Shown here: positions 16,208 through 24,459 of the stretch, piece by piece
Numbering within the stretch: the stretch's first letter is position 1
Layout: each line of letters opens with the position of its first letter
Source of the DNA: Oscillospiraceae bacterium
GTDB lineage: Bacteria > Bacillota > Clostridia > Oscillospirales > CAG-272
Length of the DNA stretch: 38,268 nucleotides
Assembly: GCA_015064925.1 (NCBI GenBank)
Contig: SVRH01000006.1
Location: 1 to 38,268 of the forward strand
Direction: 5' to 3'
The notes under the pieces: generated by a model
What the model saw: only the letters and a program-made list of their open reading frames with translations
Database searches by the model: none
Told to the model about the DNA's origin: nothing
Translations under genes and position numbers: made by a program

Positions 16208-16774
16208 TCACTCGGCATCATCGGCAGCTCCGCTTTTCTTCTCAAGGACAGTGATATAGATGCGGCCGTAGCGCGCATGGCGGCGCAGGGCATAGCCCTC
16301 ACATTCAATGGGAGCGGAATCATCACTTTCGCAAATGATAATACCGTTTTCGCGCACCATATCTGCCTCTGTCAGCTTTTGCACCGTTTCGGCAAGCACC
16401 TTCATCTCATAAGGGGGATCCAAAAATATGATGTCATATTTCGCCTTTCCCTTATTTCCTCGGATATAACTGCGGAAATCGCTATTCAGGACCACCGACC
16501 TTTCAAACAGTCCCGTATGCTTCGCATTTTGCTTGACGATCTTGACCGCCTCGGGGTTGCTATCTACAAAGGTTGCCTTTTCTGCGCCTCTGGACAGTGC
16601 CTCCAGTCCCATCTGACCGCTGCCGGCAAACAGATCCAACACCGCTCTACCCTCCAGCTCAAATTGGATCATGCTGAAGATCGCTTCCTTGACTCTTTCC
16701 GCTGTGGGTCTGGTGTCCAGTCCCTCCAGCGTTTCAAGCTTTGCGCCTCTGGCGCATCCCGTAATAATTCTCAT
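16208..16774 (-). CDS. rsmD: RsmD, 16S rRNA (guanine-966 N2) methyltransferase
   Basis: RsmD methylates N2 of G966 in 16S rRNA. The 188-residue protein opens MRIITGCARGAKLETLEG and includes TRPTAERVKEAIFS, the SAM-binding VLDLFAGSGQMGLEALSRGA, and the catalytic DPPY at about residue 118. All are hallmarks of the family. AAGGACGGAG precedes the ATG at normal spacing. The gene starts 16 bases after uvrC ends and is followed by coaD, so the three form one transcription unit. Confidence 0.97.
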   Translation of the reverse strand: MRIITGCARGAKLETLEGLDTRPTAERVKEAIFSMIQFELEGRAVLDLFAGSGQMGLEALSRGAEKATFVDSNPEAVKIVKQNAKHTGLFERSVVLNSDFRSYIRGNKGKAKYDIIFLDPPYEMKVLAETVQKLTEADMVRENGIIICESDDSAPIECEGYALRRHARYGRIYITVLEKKSGAADDAE

Positions 16775-16790
16775 TTTAATACTCCGTCCT

Positions 16791-18620
16791 TTATTCCTTA
16801 TTCTTACTGTAATACGTCACGATCGCCTCCGCGATCTCGTGGGTGATTCCTTTTATCTTCATAAGCTCTTCTTTACTTGCTTTTTTTACTCCGCCAAGTC
16901 CTCCAAAGGCTTTAAGCAGCAATGCTGCTTTTTTCTCACCGACTCCCTTGATATCACACAGCACAGAGCGCTTAAGCGTCTTTCTCTTGCTCTGCATCAT
17001 ACGTCCCACCGTGTAGCGGTGCACCTCTTCCTGGATGCGGTAGATCAGCGAAAACACGCTCTGCTCTGCCGCAATAGAGATCTCATTCTCACCGTCGGTC
17101 AAACATCTTGTTTTGTGATATTCGTCCTTGACCATGCCAAACACCGCAAGGCTTACACCCTCTTCCTCGAGGACCTGCTTAACCGACGAAACATGTCCTT
17201 TGCCACCGTCCAGCAACAGCAGATCCGGCAAAGGCAGCGTATCAACATGTCCCAAGCGACGTCTGATCGTCTGTGCCATGGCATAGTAGTCATCCTGACC
17301 CTGCATATCGGGAAATTTGAAGGTGCGGTAGCCGCTTTTATCCGGCTTTCCGTCAGTGAATCGAATGAGCCCCGCTGTGATCTGCTCGGCGCCAAGATTG
17401 GAAATATCCACCGCCTCAATGCTCTCGGGCAAACATTCCAGTCCCAGCATCGCACTCAAGCTCGCAAGCGCCATATTTTCTTTTTCGTTTTGACGCAGAT
17501 ATTCCTCCGCGTGCTCTTTGGCGCTTTCTTCCATCAGATCACAGATCGCTTTTTTATCCCCCTTTTTTACCGAGCGGATCTCGCTATTGACACCCAGGGT
17601 CGCTATATAGTCAGCAAGAAGCGTACGGTTATCCTCCCGCAGGTCAAATCCAAGGCAAAGCTGCTTTGGGATATCGGTTCTTCTTTGATACAGATCGCAC
17701 AAGAATCCAAGCAGATCCTCTTCCTCCAGGATCTGATCGGCACCGAACACATGGTATTCCCTGTCGATCAGCACACCATCCCGCACGTATCCAAGACACA
17801 GACAGGAGCATAGCTCTCCCCTATGCAGAGAAATGGCGTCGTAACGCACACCCGGTGCTCCCACGACCTTTTGCTTGTCCTGCAAACGCGCAAGCGCCTT
17901 CAAACGGTCTCTGTATATTGCCGCCAGCTCGAACCGCAGATGCTCACTGGCATACGCCATACGCTCTTCCATAACCTGTGCCGTCTTTCGGTAATTTCCC
18001 TTTAAAAAATCCGAAACATCCTCCATGAGTATCCGATATTCTTCTTCACTCACCTTTCCGGTGCAGGGCGCGATGCACTGCCCGATCTGACTGTACAGGC
18101 AAGGGCGCACCTTACCGATCTCCTTGGGAAAACGGTGCTTACATCCCGGAACACCAAAAATCCGTTTAATGGAATCCAGTATTTCATACGCTACGGAAAT
18201 GCCCGAATAGGGACCGAAATACCGTGCTCCATCGTCCTTGCGCGCTCTGGTAACAAACACGGTGGGATAACTCTCTTTGATCGGAATACAAATGTAAGGA
18301 TAGCTTTTGCCGTCCTTCAGGCGAATATTATATCTTGGCTGATACAGCTTGATCAGCTTGTTTTCCAGCGCCAGCGCCTCGATCTCACTATCGGTGGGCA
18401 TGGTGTCAAAATCGTGTACTGACATGACCATGCGCAGTGTTTTTCGATTGTGTCGATCAAGTCCTTGAAAATAACTGGACACACGGTTTTTCAGTGCCCT
18501 GCTTTTTCCGACGTAAATCACCTTACCGTCGGCGTTTTTCATCAGGTAAACGCCGGGACGCAGAGGGAGCGCTGCCGCCTTTTCGCGCAAGGCTTTCAGT
18601 TTTTCGTCTTTTGCGTTCAT
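16791..18620 (-). CDS. uvrC: UvrABC system protein C
   Basis: UvrC makes both incisions around bulky DNA lesions in nucleotide excision repair. The 609-residue protein has a GIY-YIG endonuclease domain at about 17-95 (GVYLMKNADGKVIYVGKS). A Cys-containing region follows (KVRPCLYSQIGQCIAPC), then a UVR-type UvrB-binding helix near 200-235 and an RNase H-like second nuclease domain (AVDISNLGAEQITAG, LLLLDGGKGHVSSVKQVL). Two helix-hairpin-helix motifs close the protein (IKGVGEKKAALLLKAFG, MKIKGITHEIAEAI). Length is typical. AAAGGAACG precedes the ATG. It is placed just behind the HPr terminator, and no separate promoter is evident in the remaining bases, so it may depend on read-through. Confidence 0.98.
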   Translation of the reverse strand: MNAKDEKLKALREKAAALPLRPGVYLMKNADGKVIYVGKSRALKNRVSSYFQGLDRHNRKTLRMVMSVHDFDTMPTDSEIEALALENKLIKLYQPRYNIRLKDGKSYPYICIPIKESYPTVFVTRARKDDGARYFGPYSGISVAYEILDSIKRIFGVPGCKHRFPKEIGKVRPCLYSQIGQCIAPCTGKVSEEEYRILMEDVSDFLKGNYRKTAQVMEERMAYASEHLRFELAAIYRDRLKALARLQDKQKVVGAPGVRYDAISLHRGELCSCLCLGYVRDGVLIDREYHVFGADQILEEEDLLGFLCDLYQRRTDIPKQLCLGFDLREDNRTLLADYIATLGVNSEIRSVKKGDKKAICDLMEESAKEHAEEYLRQNEKENMALASLSAMLGLECLPESIEAVDISNLGAEQITAGLIRFTDGKPDKSGYRTFKFPDMQGQDDYYAMAQTIRRRLGHVDTLPLPDLLLLDGGKGHVSSVKQVLEEEGVSLAVFGMVKDEYHKTRCLTDGENEISIAAEQSVFSLIYRIQEEVHRYTVGRMMQSKRKTLKRSVLCDIKGVGEKKAALLLKAFGGLGGVKKASKEELMKIKGITHEIAEAIVTYYSKNKE

Positions 18621-18639
18621 CTTTCGTTCCTTTGATATG

Positions 18640-18674
18640 AAAAAGAGCAGAACTCACTATGTGATCTTCTGCTC
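18640..18674 (-). terminator. Terminator between HPr gene and uvrC
   Basis: GAGCAGAA (18645-18652) pairs with TTCTGCTC (18667-18674), with a run of five U on the minus-strand side. It begins 15 bases after the HPr stop. uvrC starts about 20 bases beyond, so termination must be partial unless a promoter is hidden. Confidence 0.8.
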
Positions 18675-18689
18675 AAAATTCTATTTTGA

Positions 18690-18953
18690 TCAAATTTCAA
18701 GTTGCGTAGCGATCAAATCGCAAAGACCCTCGACCGCAGCCTCTTCGTCAGCGCCATCAGCGATCAAGGTCACAACCGTGTCCTTTGTGATCCCCATGGA
18801 CAAAACACCAAGCAGGCTCTTGGCATCCACTCTTCTCTCGTCCTTCTCGATCCATACGGTCGAACGGAAGCTATTTGCCTTCTGCACGAAGAATGTTGCC
18901 GGTCTGGCATGAAATCCAACCGTATTGCTGATCTTTACCTCTCTGGATACCAT
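18690..18953 (-). CDS. ptsH: Phosphocarrier protein HPr
   Basis: HPr carries phosphate from enzyme I to the sugar-specific EII proteins of the phosphotransferase system. The 87-residue product has His15 in NTVGFHARPA, the PTS phosphorylation site. It also has Ser46 in DAKSLLGVLSMG, the site used by HPr kinase for catabolite repression in Gram-positives. His15 separates it from the Crh paralogue. The start is fixed by GGGAGG five bases upstream; a longer open frame upstream has no family match. It is not next to ptsI here. The leader of about 80 bases contains an 8-bp inverted repeat. Confidence 0.95.
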   Translation of the reverse strand: MVSREVKISNTVGFHARPATFFVQKANSFRSTVWIEKDERRVDAKSLLGVLSMGITKDTVVTLIADGADEEAAVEGLCDLIATQLEI

Positions 18954-19007
18954 TTTTCCTCCCAAGCAGTATGTGTTTCTGCCTTCCCTTTTATTATTAA
19001 CTATCAC

Positions 19008-19060
19008 CAAAGATTTGATATAATCTTTGTGCATATAGCAAATTTTAAAGGAAAAATCAA
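19008..19060 (-). promoter_or_regulatory. Candidate HPr promoter and leader inverted repeat
   Basis: TTGATT (19055-19060) and TATATG (19032-19037) are 17 bases apart. Just downstream, CAAAGATT (19022-19029 read on minus) and AATCTTTG (19008-19015) form a perfect 8-bp inverted repeat with a 6-base centre. It would lie at the start of the transcript. The -10 is imperfect, so this is tentative. Confidence 0.45.
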
Positions 19061-19113
19061 GGGCTTTTAAAGATTTTCCACTTTGAACATACAAGGAGAG
19101 AATTGATGCGGTT

Positions 19114-19575
19114 TTATTGTCCGTTTTCGACAATATCGTTGATATAAACCTGCATTTGTCCTTTGTGATAGAGGGAAAGTGTAGTGTTAATACGCAAAAC
19201 AAGCCCGCTTGCGCTGCAAAATACGCCTTTCTTGGTCTCATATCCCCGTACCGCCATATTGCCGGTCACGCGGTGATATTCTGTCACGCTATCTCCGTTT
19301 CTTTCCTCGTATACCGTTGTTGTCAGCAGCTCAGTAATCTTTGCCACCTCATTACCGTCGGTATCCTTCAGCACACTGCCCACAGCGATCCGATCGACCT
19401 CATCCTTTTCAACAAGGCAGGTAAAGCTAACCGTTCTGGTTTCCATTCCACGGCTGTTGCGGCGATCCAGCAGGACACGTCCCACCATTCCCAAAAGCAT
19501 CAGAAGCACCAGCAGAACAATGGTCACATCCAGCGCATTAAAGCGACGCTTTCTTGCTTTTTTCGTCTGGCTCAT
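19114..19575 (-). CDS. DUF4330-like single-pass membrane protein (second copy)
   Basis: The 153-residue protein has a basic start (SQTKKARKRRFNALDV), one membrane helix at about 19-38, and an outside domain predicted rich in beta strands. The N-x-(I/L)-D-V motif before the helix is shared with the gene upstream and fits DUF4330 proteins. The ATG overlaps the stop of the preceding gene by four bases (ATGA) and has GGAGGTGA at ideal spacing, which fixes the start over an earlier in-frame ATG. It is last in the rimM-trmD-polymerase unit. I recognise no catalytic motif; a role as accessory factor to the neighbouring polysaccharide polymerase is an inference from context only. Confidence 0.75.
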   Translation of the reverse strand: MSQTKKARKRRFNALDVTIVLLVLLMLLGMVGRVLLDRRNSRGMETRTVSFTCLVEKDEVDRIAVGSVLKDTDGNEVAKITELLTTTVYEERNGDSVTEYHRVTGNMAVRGYETKKGVFCSASGLVLRINTTLSLYHKGQMQVYINDIVENGQ

Positions 19576-20063
19576 TGTGTCACCTCCGTGATCTCTGTGC
19601 AAACACCGTCAACGCAAAAATCATTTGAAGAAAGCGTCATCCGCATTCCCTCTTCAATCAAAACGCCGTCGATCCGATAGTCCTTTTGATTACGGATTGC
19701 ATCTGCGCTCAGCGTTACCACAACGTAGCGCACCGTCTGCTTGTAAACGGTATTGTCTGCCGACGTAACCGTGTTGGTTTTGGTCATCACCTCGCTGCAC
19801 TTCGCTACCTTTCCAAGGCAAATACCGGAGTTTGTATACAGCAAATCGCCCACCAGTCTTTCGGTGTTCAGGTTTTCACCAACGCCCTCCACCTCGATCT
19901 GATAGTTCAGCTGCACCTCATGCACATTGTCTCCGGCGATGAAAAAACGGTAGGACAAAAATATACCTAAAGCCAACACCACGAGCACGATCAGCACAAC
20001 GTCAATCAGGTTCAATCTGCTCTTTCGTTTTTTAGACAGCTTCTTTACGGCAGCCTCACTCAT
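19572..20063 (-). CDS. DUF4330-like single-pass membrane protein (first copy)
   Basis: The 163-residue protein has the same plan as the next gene: Lys/Arg-rich N-terminus (KKLSKKRKSRLNLIDVV), a membrane helix at about 18-42, and an outer domain. The outer domain carries 'GDLLYTNSGICLGKV' and a paired Cys end (FCVDGVCTEI). The LNLIDV motif fits DUF4330, a family of unknown function. The two neighbours therefore look like paralogues that may form a heteromer. The start lies eight bases inside the end of the polymerase gene, with GGAGG upstream, so the genes are translationally coupled. No enzyme motif is visible. The family name is from memory of the motif and not from a search. Confidence 0.75.
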   Translation of the reverse strand: MSEAAVKKLSKKRKSRLNLIDVVLIVLVVLALGIFLSYRFFIAGDNVHEVQLNYQIEVEGVGENLNTERLVGDLLYTNSGICLGKVAKCSEVMTKTNTVTSADNTVYKQTVRYVVVTLSADAIRNQKDYRIDGVLIEEGMRMTLSSNDFCVDGVCTEITEVTQ

Positions 20064-21990
20064 ACCGATCGCCTCCTTGATTAAATATCGGTGAAAATTC
20101 TATGTCCGTGTCGGTCACCGCCTCCGACAAAACGGCATTTTTGCGCATCGTACGCGAGATACCCATGGTAAACCCACAGATCAAAACAAAGGTCAAAAGG
20201 ATCGCAGGTCGATCCAGCACCGGCATACGCAGAGCTACGAAGAGCATACCAAAGACAGCGGTATAGCACGCGATCATCGCGGGATACAGCTTGGGGCTGG
20301 CACTGCGGTTACGGATGGTGGAAACTGTTGCATACCCAATCAAAAGCAGCATCAGCAGAACAAACAGCAACAGTCCGCCGAGTCCGAGCGCGGAAAGAAG
20401 ATAGGTATACAGATCGTTCCCCTGCGCACCCTCAAATCCAACACCCACAAAATATCTGCCTGCCGATTCGACAAACATTCTGCCAAACTCCCGAACTCCC
20501 TGAAGAATATTCGTATTGGAGTCGACAAAATGTGCACTCAGCACTTCCATGTATCGATCGGGCAGAATGAATAACAAAAGAACCACACCGATGCCCGTAC
20601 CAAGAAGCACTGTGATCAAATGGCGCGGACTGCGCATCAGCAGATATAGCGCCAACAAAAGAATTGCTCCCACAATGATCGTACGCGATTGCAGCAGCAC
20701 AAAGCTCGCCAAAATCAGCAGCAAGCACAACAAATACCGAAGCCGTGTACGCACCTTAGAGGACAAATAAAACACCGAGATCACAAAGGGGAACATTAAG
20801 AACAGGAACATTCCGAGAACACTTCGAGATCCGAAATTACCGATCACGTAGTCGGAAAAGGCTGCGATCGGAATATCACGGATCAAGTGAGCAGGAACAT
20901 ACGCAAGAACGGTATCCACCGTCAGCGCCAGGATAGCCACAGTGGAAGAGAACATAAGCGCACGTTGGAATCGCATGGCAACGCCGTTGCTTCGCAACAG
21001 GTGCGATCCCATGACCGCCAGCATACAGTATAGAATTGCCATATACCCCGCACTCTTTCCGCTATCGCCAAGTACGCACTCCACAAAAATTACCGCTGCC
21101 AGCATAAGGAACGCAATGTCGGTCATCGTCATACGGAGGCTGCGCTTGCCTCTCAGCAGCTTGACGCCAAAGGAAGCCAGCGTGAGCAACACGAACACCG
21201 CAAGTCTTGCGGTGTTCAGCAGCGGGATCAACATGGCGATCAGCATCAGTCCTGCCTCGGGGGCAGTCATCACGATCACCGTTGTGATCACCGCAAGCAC
21301 CGTAATCGGGATCACGCTTGCATTGACGTAACGGGTCACAACACCGATGCCTACACCCACAAGCAGCGCCGCCACCGACAAAAGTCCGCCAAAGCGACGG
21401 TTGCCTGTGTCGGTACGTCGAATAGATACGGGATCCAGCCCCAAAAATCCGCACAAAAACTGATTTCCGAAGCGGCTGTTTACCAACAGCGACGAAAGGG
21501 GTTGATTATCGGTCAGCAAGAACGGAAGAGAAACCAATAGGATCACGATCCCCGTAATCGCCATCGGAAAATCCAGTACCGCCAACGACAGCAGTACGTC
21601 CGTTCCCTGCATAAAGGCGGAAAGTGCTGCCAAACCGCAAAGGGTCAAGCCAATGGCAAACAGCATGATACCGTAATACAGTACCGGCATGGTATAAAAG
21701 AAATTCAGAAAGCGGAATATATACTCCAGTACACGACTATCCTCAATTGCAGAGGCAAAATAGCGTTTTGTGGGGTTCACAACACGGTGTTTCAGCTTTA
21801 GCCGCGCTAACAAACGGGCAAAAAAGCTTCCCTCGGTTGTACGGCGAATGCTCTCGTCCGCACAACCAATACGACAGAGCGCACGCACGGGGATACTTTG
21901 TCCCACCTTGGTGGGCAGCTTATCAAGACCATCGCGAACCACTCTCCAAAGCGATCTGCGCTTTGCCTTTTTGCGTTTTTGCTTATCCAT
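20056..21990 (-). CDS. O-antigen ligase/Wzy-like polysaccharide polymerase
   Basis: The 644-residue integral membrane protein has a basic N-terminal cytoplasmic region of roughly 95 residues, then about twelve or more hydrophobic segments. It has a periplasm-type loop and the stretch LLQSRTIIVGAILLLALYLLM, which matches the 'SRxxxxG' signature of the Wzy/WaaL (O-antigen ligase-like) fold. Such proteins polymerise or attach lipid-linked glycans at the outer membrane face; in a Gram-positive this could mean capsule, wall polysaccharide or glycolipid. The ATG at 21990 follows GGAGGAGG; a TTG six codons earlier lies within that site. It starts 38 bases after trmD and overlaps the first DUF4330 gene. 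No glycosyltransferases lie nearby, so the substrate is unknown. Confidence 0.75.
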   Translation of the reverse strand: MDKQKRKKAKRRSLWRVVRDGLDKLPTKVGQSIPVRALCRIGCADESIRRTTEGSFFARLLARLKLKHRVVNPTKRYFASAIEDSRVLEYIFRFLNFFYTMPVLYYGIMLFAIGLTLCGLAALSAFMQGTDVLLSLAVLDFPMAITGIVILLVSLPFLLTDNQPLSSLLVNSRFGNQFLCGFLGLDPVSIRRTDTGNRRFGGLLSVAALLVGVGIGVVTRYVNASVIPITVLAVITTVIVMTAPEAGLMLIAMLIPLLNTARLAVFVLLTLASFGVKLLRGKRSLRMTMTDIAFLMLAAVIFVECVLGDSGKSAGYMAILYCMLAVMGSHLLRSNGVAMRFQRALMFSSTVAILALTVDTVLAYVPAHLIRDIPIAAFSDYVIGNFGSRSVLGMFLFLMFPFVISVFYLSSKVRTRLRYLLCLLLILASFVLLQSRTIIVGAILLLALYLLMRSPRHLITVLLGTGIGVVLLLFILPDRYMEVLSAHFVDSNTNILQGVREFGRMFVESAGRYFVGVGFEGAQGNDLYTYLLSALGLGGLLLFVLLMLLLIGYATVSTIRNRSASPKLYPAMIACYTAVFGMLFVALRMPVLDRPAILLTFVLICGFTMGISRTMRKNAVLSEAVTDTDIEFSPIFNQGGDRYE

Positions 21991-22028
21991 ACGCCTCCTC
22001 CTTTCCAAATATCAAATGATGCCGCAGA

Positions 22029-22703
22029 TCACAAAAGATCCGGGCGCAGCTTTTTCGTCAGCTTCAGCGCCTCTGCATGGCGCCATTTTTCAATCTCGCG
22101 ATGATTTCCCGAAAGCAGCACCTCAGGCACCGCCTCCCCGCGAAACACCTCGGGATGGGTATACTGCGGATACTCCAGCATTCCGCAGGAAATGCTCTCG
22201 ATCTCATGGCAAGCAGCCTCTGCAAGCACGCCGGGAATCAACCGCGCCACACTGTCGATGAGCACGCAGGCAGGCAGCTCACCGCCCGTCAGCACGTAAT
22301 CTCCGATGGAAATCTCCTCGTCGCACACCGCATCGATCGCTCTTTGGTCAATGCCCTCATAGTGTCCGCAAAGCAGGATCAAACGGTCATACCCCGCCAG
22401 TTCCTTTGCCTTACGCTGGGTCAGCACCTTTCCCTTCGGGGAAAGAAACACCGTATGGCTACTGCCTTCTGCCATTCCCTTCACCGCTTCGTGACAGTCC
22501 ACCACGGGGGCGGGTGCCATCAGCATGCCCTTTCCGCCACCGTAGGGAGTGTCGTCCACCCTGCGATGCTTGTCGGTGGAATAATCGCGTATATTATGCG
22601 CGTATACCGAAATGATACCCGCTGTGGAAGCGCGCCCCACAATGCTGGTCTCACATACCGAGCGGATCATATCGGGAAACAGGGTCAATACGTCAAATCT
22701 CAT
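22029..22703 (-). CDS. trmD: TrmD, tRNA (guanine-37 N1) methyltransferase
   Basis: TrmD methylates N1 of G37 next to the anticodon, which prevents +1 frameshifting. The 224-residue protein has the SPOUT trefoil-knot motifs: RVDDTPYGGGKGM, LILLCGHYEGIDQR, and EISIGDYVLTGGELPA. Length is somewhat short but normal for Clostridia. The ATG lies 11 bases inside the end of rimM and no ribosome site is evident, so its translation is coupled to rimM. The rimM-trmD order is near universal; usually rpsP and rplS flank it, but here a polysaccharide polymerase follows. Confidence 0.98.
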   Translation of the reverse strand: MRFDVLTLFPDMIRSVCETSIVGRASTAGIISVYAHNIRDYSTDKHRRVDDTPYGGGKGMLMAPAPVVDCHEAVKGMAEGSSHTVFLSPKGKVLTQRKAKELAGYDRLILLCGHYEGIDQRAIDAVCDEEISIGDYVLTGGELPACVLIDSVARLIPGVLAEAACHEIESISCGMLEYPQYTHPEVFRGEAVPEVLLSGNHREIEKWRHAEALKLTKKLRPDLL

Positions 22704-23211
22704 CAAAAAAACCGGGGATCGGGGTGATCAGAATACCCTTATCCAGATCCACTTCCTTCACAAATTCAGCCACCACAGGCAGCAGCACGATTCCATTTTC
22801 GGTCTTGATCTCATACAACTGCCCCGCCGCGGCATCGGTGACGCTTTTAAGCTTTCCATATACCTTACCGGTATCGGCATCGATCACGGGAAGACCGATC
22901 ATATCGGCAATGAAGCAGGCACCCTCGTCCAGGGGCAGATCCTCTCTCTTTGCATATAGTATCTGTCCGCGCAGAGCGTTGGCATCCTCAAAGGTATCCA
23001 CGCCTGCAAAATGCAGAAGCACCATGCCCTTAAAGGGAGATGCCTTAGTGATGGCAAGCGCCTGATATTCGCTTCCCTTTTTCAGATACAGGTTCTCCAG
23101 ATCCTCTGTCATGACCTCAATATAGTCGCACCAGCATTCGCTTTTCACGTCCCCGCGAACGCCGTGAGTATTTACAATTTTTCCTGCTTCCAGATACTCA
23201 GATCGGTTCAT
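22693..23211 (-). CDS. rimM: Ribosome maturation factor RimM
   Basis: RimM binds ribosomal protein uS19 and helps mature the 30S head. The 172-residue product has the N-terminal RimM domain (AGKIVNTHGVRGDVK, then the FEDANALRGQILYAKREDLP stretch) and a C-terminal PRC-barrel (DADTGKVYGKLKSV, LLPVVAEFVKEVDLDKG). The ATG at 23211 has AGGATGAGG at 5-6 bases; the ATG three codons upstream is itself part of that site. Its end overlaps trmD. It is first in the unit that continues through trmD to the polymerase and the DUF4330 pair. The usual upstream genes rpsP and the KH protein are not present. Confidence 0.97.
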   Translation of the reverse strand: MNRSEYLEAGKIVNTHGVRGDVKSECWCDYIEVMTEDLENLYLKKGSEYQALAITKASPFKGMVLLHFAGVDTFEDANALRGQILYAKREDLPLDEGACFIADMIGLPVIDADTGKVYGKLKSVTDAAAGQLYEIKTENGIVLLPVVAEFVKEVDLDKGILITPIPGFFDEI

Positions 23212-23250
23212 TTGCCTCATCCTTTGCCAAGATTATCATTTCTTCTGATC

Positions 23251-23279
23251 ATTTTATCATATTATTGCCAAAAATACAA
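23251..23279 (-). promoter_or_regulatory. Promoter of rimM operon
   Basis: TTGTAT (23274-23279) and TAAAAT (23251-23256) are 17 bases apart, about 40 bases before the rimM start codon. Transcription would begin immediately after the ddl terminator region. Confidence 0.65.
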
Positions 23280-23291
23280 GGGCTTTTTCAC

Positions 23292-23332
23292 AAAAAGCGG
23301 CGGATCGCCCACAAAGCCTGCAGGCGATCCGC
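23292..23332 (-). terminator. Terminator of ddl
   Basis: GCGGATCGCC (23300-23309) pairs with GGCGATCCGC (23323-23332), a 10-bp GC-rich stem. On the minus strand CGCTTTTTG follows. It starts 7 bases after the ddl stop. Confidence 0.88.
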
Positions 23333-23339
23333 TCAAATT

Positions 23340-24398
23340 CTATTCCATTGCCAAGCAAAGCAGTCGGTCGATGACCTCGGTGTAGCTCATGCCGCTATGC
23401 ATAAACAGCTTGGGATACATACTGATAGGGGTAAATCCGGGCAACGTATTGATCTCGTTGAAAATGATTGTATTGTCCGCTTTCACAAAGAAATCCACTC
23501 TGGAAAGGCCCTTACATCCCATTGCCTTATAGATCTTGACGGCAAGCGCGCGCACCTTGTCAGCCACCTCATCCTCCAGTCTCGCGGGTATGTAGTAGCT
23601 TGCCGTATCGGCGCAGTACTTGGTCTCATAGTCGTAGAAGGTAGCACCGGGATCGATTTCTCCGCAGACAGACGCCACGGGCGCACCGTTGCCCATCACC
23701 GCCACCTCGATCTCTCTTCCGTCGATATACTCCTCGATCAGCGCCTTATCGTCCTCGGCAAGTGCGGTTTCCAGCGCCGAGCGCAGCTCTGCATCGCTAC
23801 CCGCGCGGGAAACCCCCACCGACGAGCCTGCGCAGGCGGGCTTGACAAACACGGGGTAACCAAAGCCGCTCTTAACGGCAAAGCGAATACGATCATAAGC
23901 GGCATCAAGGTCATCCCGAAGCACGCAGATCGCCCGCGCCTGCGGAATACCGTGGCATTTTAAGATCTGCTTGGTGATTGCCTTATCCATGCAGCATCCC
24001 GAGGCAACGCAGCCCGGGCCTACGTAGGAAACGCTGCACATATCAAGAAGTCCCTGCATTCTGCCGTCCTCACTATAGGAGCCGTGCATCACGGGAAAGG
24101 CCACGTCGATATTCAAATACGATACTGCCTCTCCTTCGGGACACAGACAAAGACGGCTGCCGGGGACGATAAACGCGGGGGTTAGATTAGCCTTATCCTC
24201 GATCCATTTTCCGTCGCGGATATTCTCATAATCGCCGCCGTACAGATACCAGCAAGATCCGTCGCGGGTGATGCCCACGGGGATAATACTATATTTTTCC
24301 GAATCGGTATTGGTAATGACGCCGTACGCGCTTTTCAGCGATACCTCATATTCGGAGGAGTTACCGCCAAACAGACAGCAAAAATTTATTTTATTCAT
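23340..24398 (-). CDS. ddl: D-alanine--D-alanine ligase
   Basis: Ddl joins two D-Ala using ATP; the dipeptide is then added by MurF. The 352-residue ATP-grasp protein has LFGGNSSEYEVSLKSA at the N-terminus, HGSYSEDGRMQGLLD, the ATP-binding VKPACAGSSVGVSR, EEYIDGREIEVAV, and the metal-binding FNEINTLPGFT. The omega-loop stretch FYDYETKY contains the Tyr typical of D-Ala-D-Ala ligases, unlike D-lactate ligases of the VanA type, so no glycopeptide-resistance role is suggested. Ribosome site GGAG lies 9 bases before the ATG. It has its own promoter and terminator although it follows cdd closely. Confidence 0.96.
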   Translation of the reverse strand: MNKINFCCLFGGNSSEYEVSLKSAYGVITNTDSEKYSIIPVGITRDGSCWYLYGGDYENIRDGKWIEDKANLTPAFIVPGSRLCLCPEGEAVSYLNIDVAFPVMHGSYSEDGRMQGLLDMCSVSYVGPGCVASGCCMDKAITKQILKCHGIPQARAICVLRDDLDAAYDRIRFAVKSGFGYPVFVKPACAGSSVGVSRAGSDAELRSALETALAEDDKALIEEYIDGREIEVAVMGNGAPVASVCGEIDPGATFYDYETKYCADTASYYIPARLEDEVADKVRALAVKIYKAMGCKGLSRVDFFVKADNTIIFNEINTLPGFTPISMYPKLFMHSGMSYTEVIDRLLCLAME

Positions 24399-24430
24399 GT
24401 ATCATACTCCATTCATCAATTGCAAATGCC

Positions 24431-24459
24431 ATCATAGCACATATAACCGCTTCTGTCAA
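24431..24459 (-). promoter_or_regulatory. Promoter of ddl
   Basis: A perfect TTGACA (24454-24459) and TATGAT (24431-24436) are 17 bases apart on the minus strand. The -35 overlaps the stop codon of cdd, so ddl can be transcribed both alone and by read-through from the deo unit. Confidence 0.8.

Noticed and set aside
19116..19134. Hairpin ATTGTC/GACAAT at the end of the last DUF4330 gene
   Set aside because: The stem is only 6 bp, overlaps the stop codon, and the following bases on the minus strand are AAAACC, so there is no U tract for termination.
23340..24398. Ddl as a Van-type glycopeptide-resistance ligase
   Set aside because: The FYDYETKY omega loop has the Tyr of D-Ala-D-Ala ligases, and no vanH, vanX, vanT or van regulator genes are nearby.
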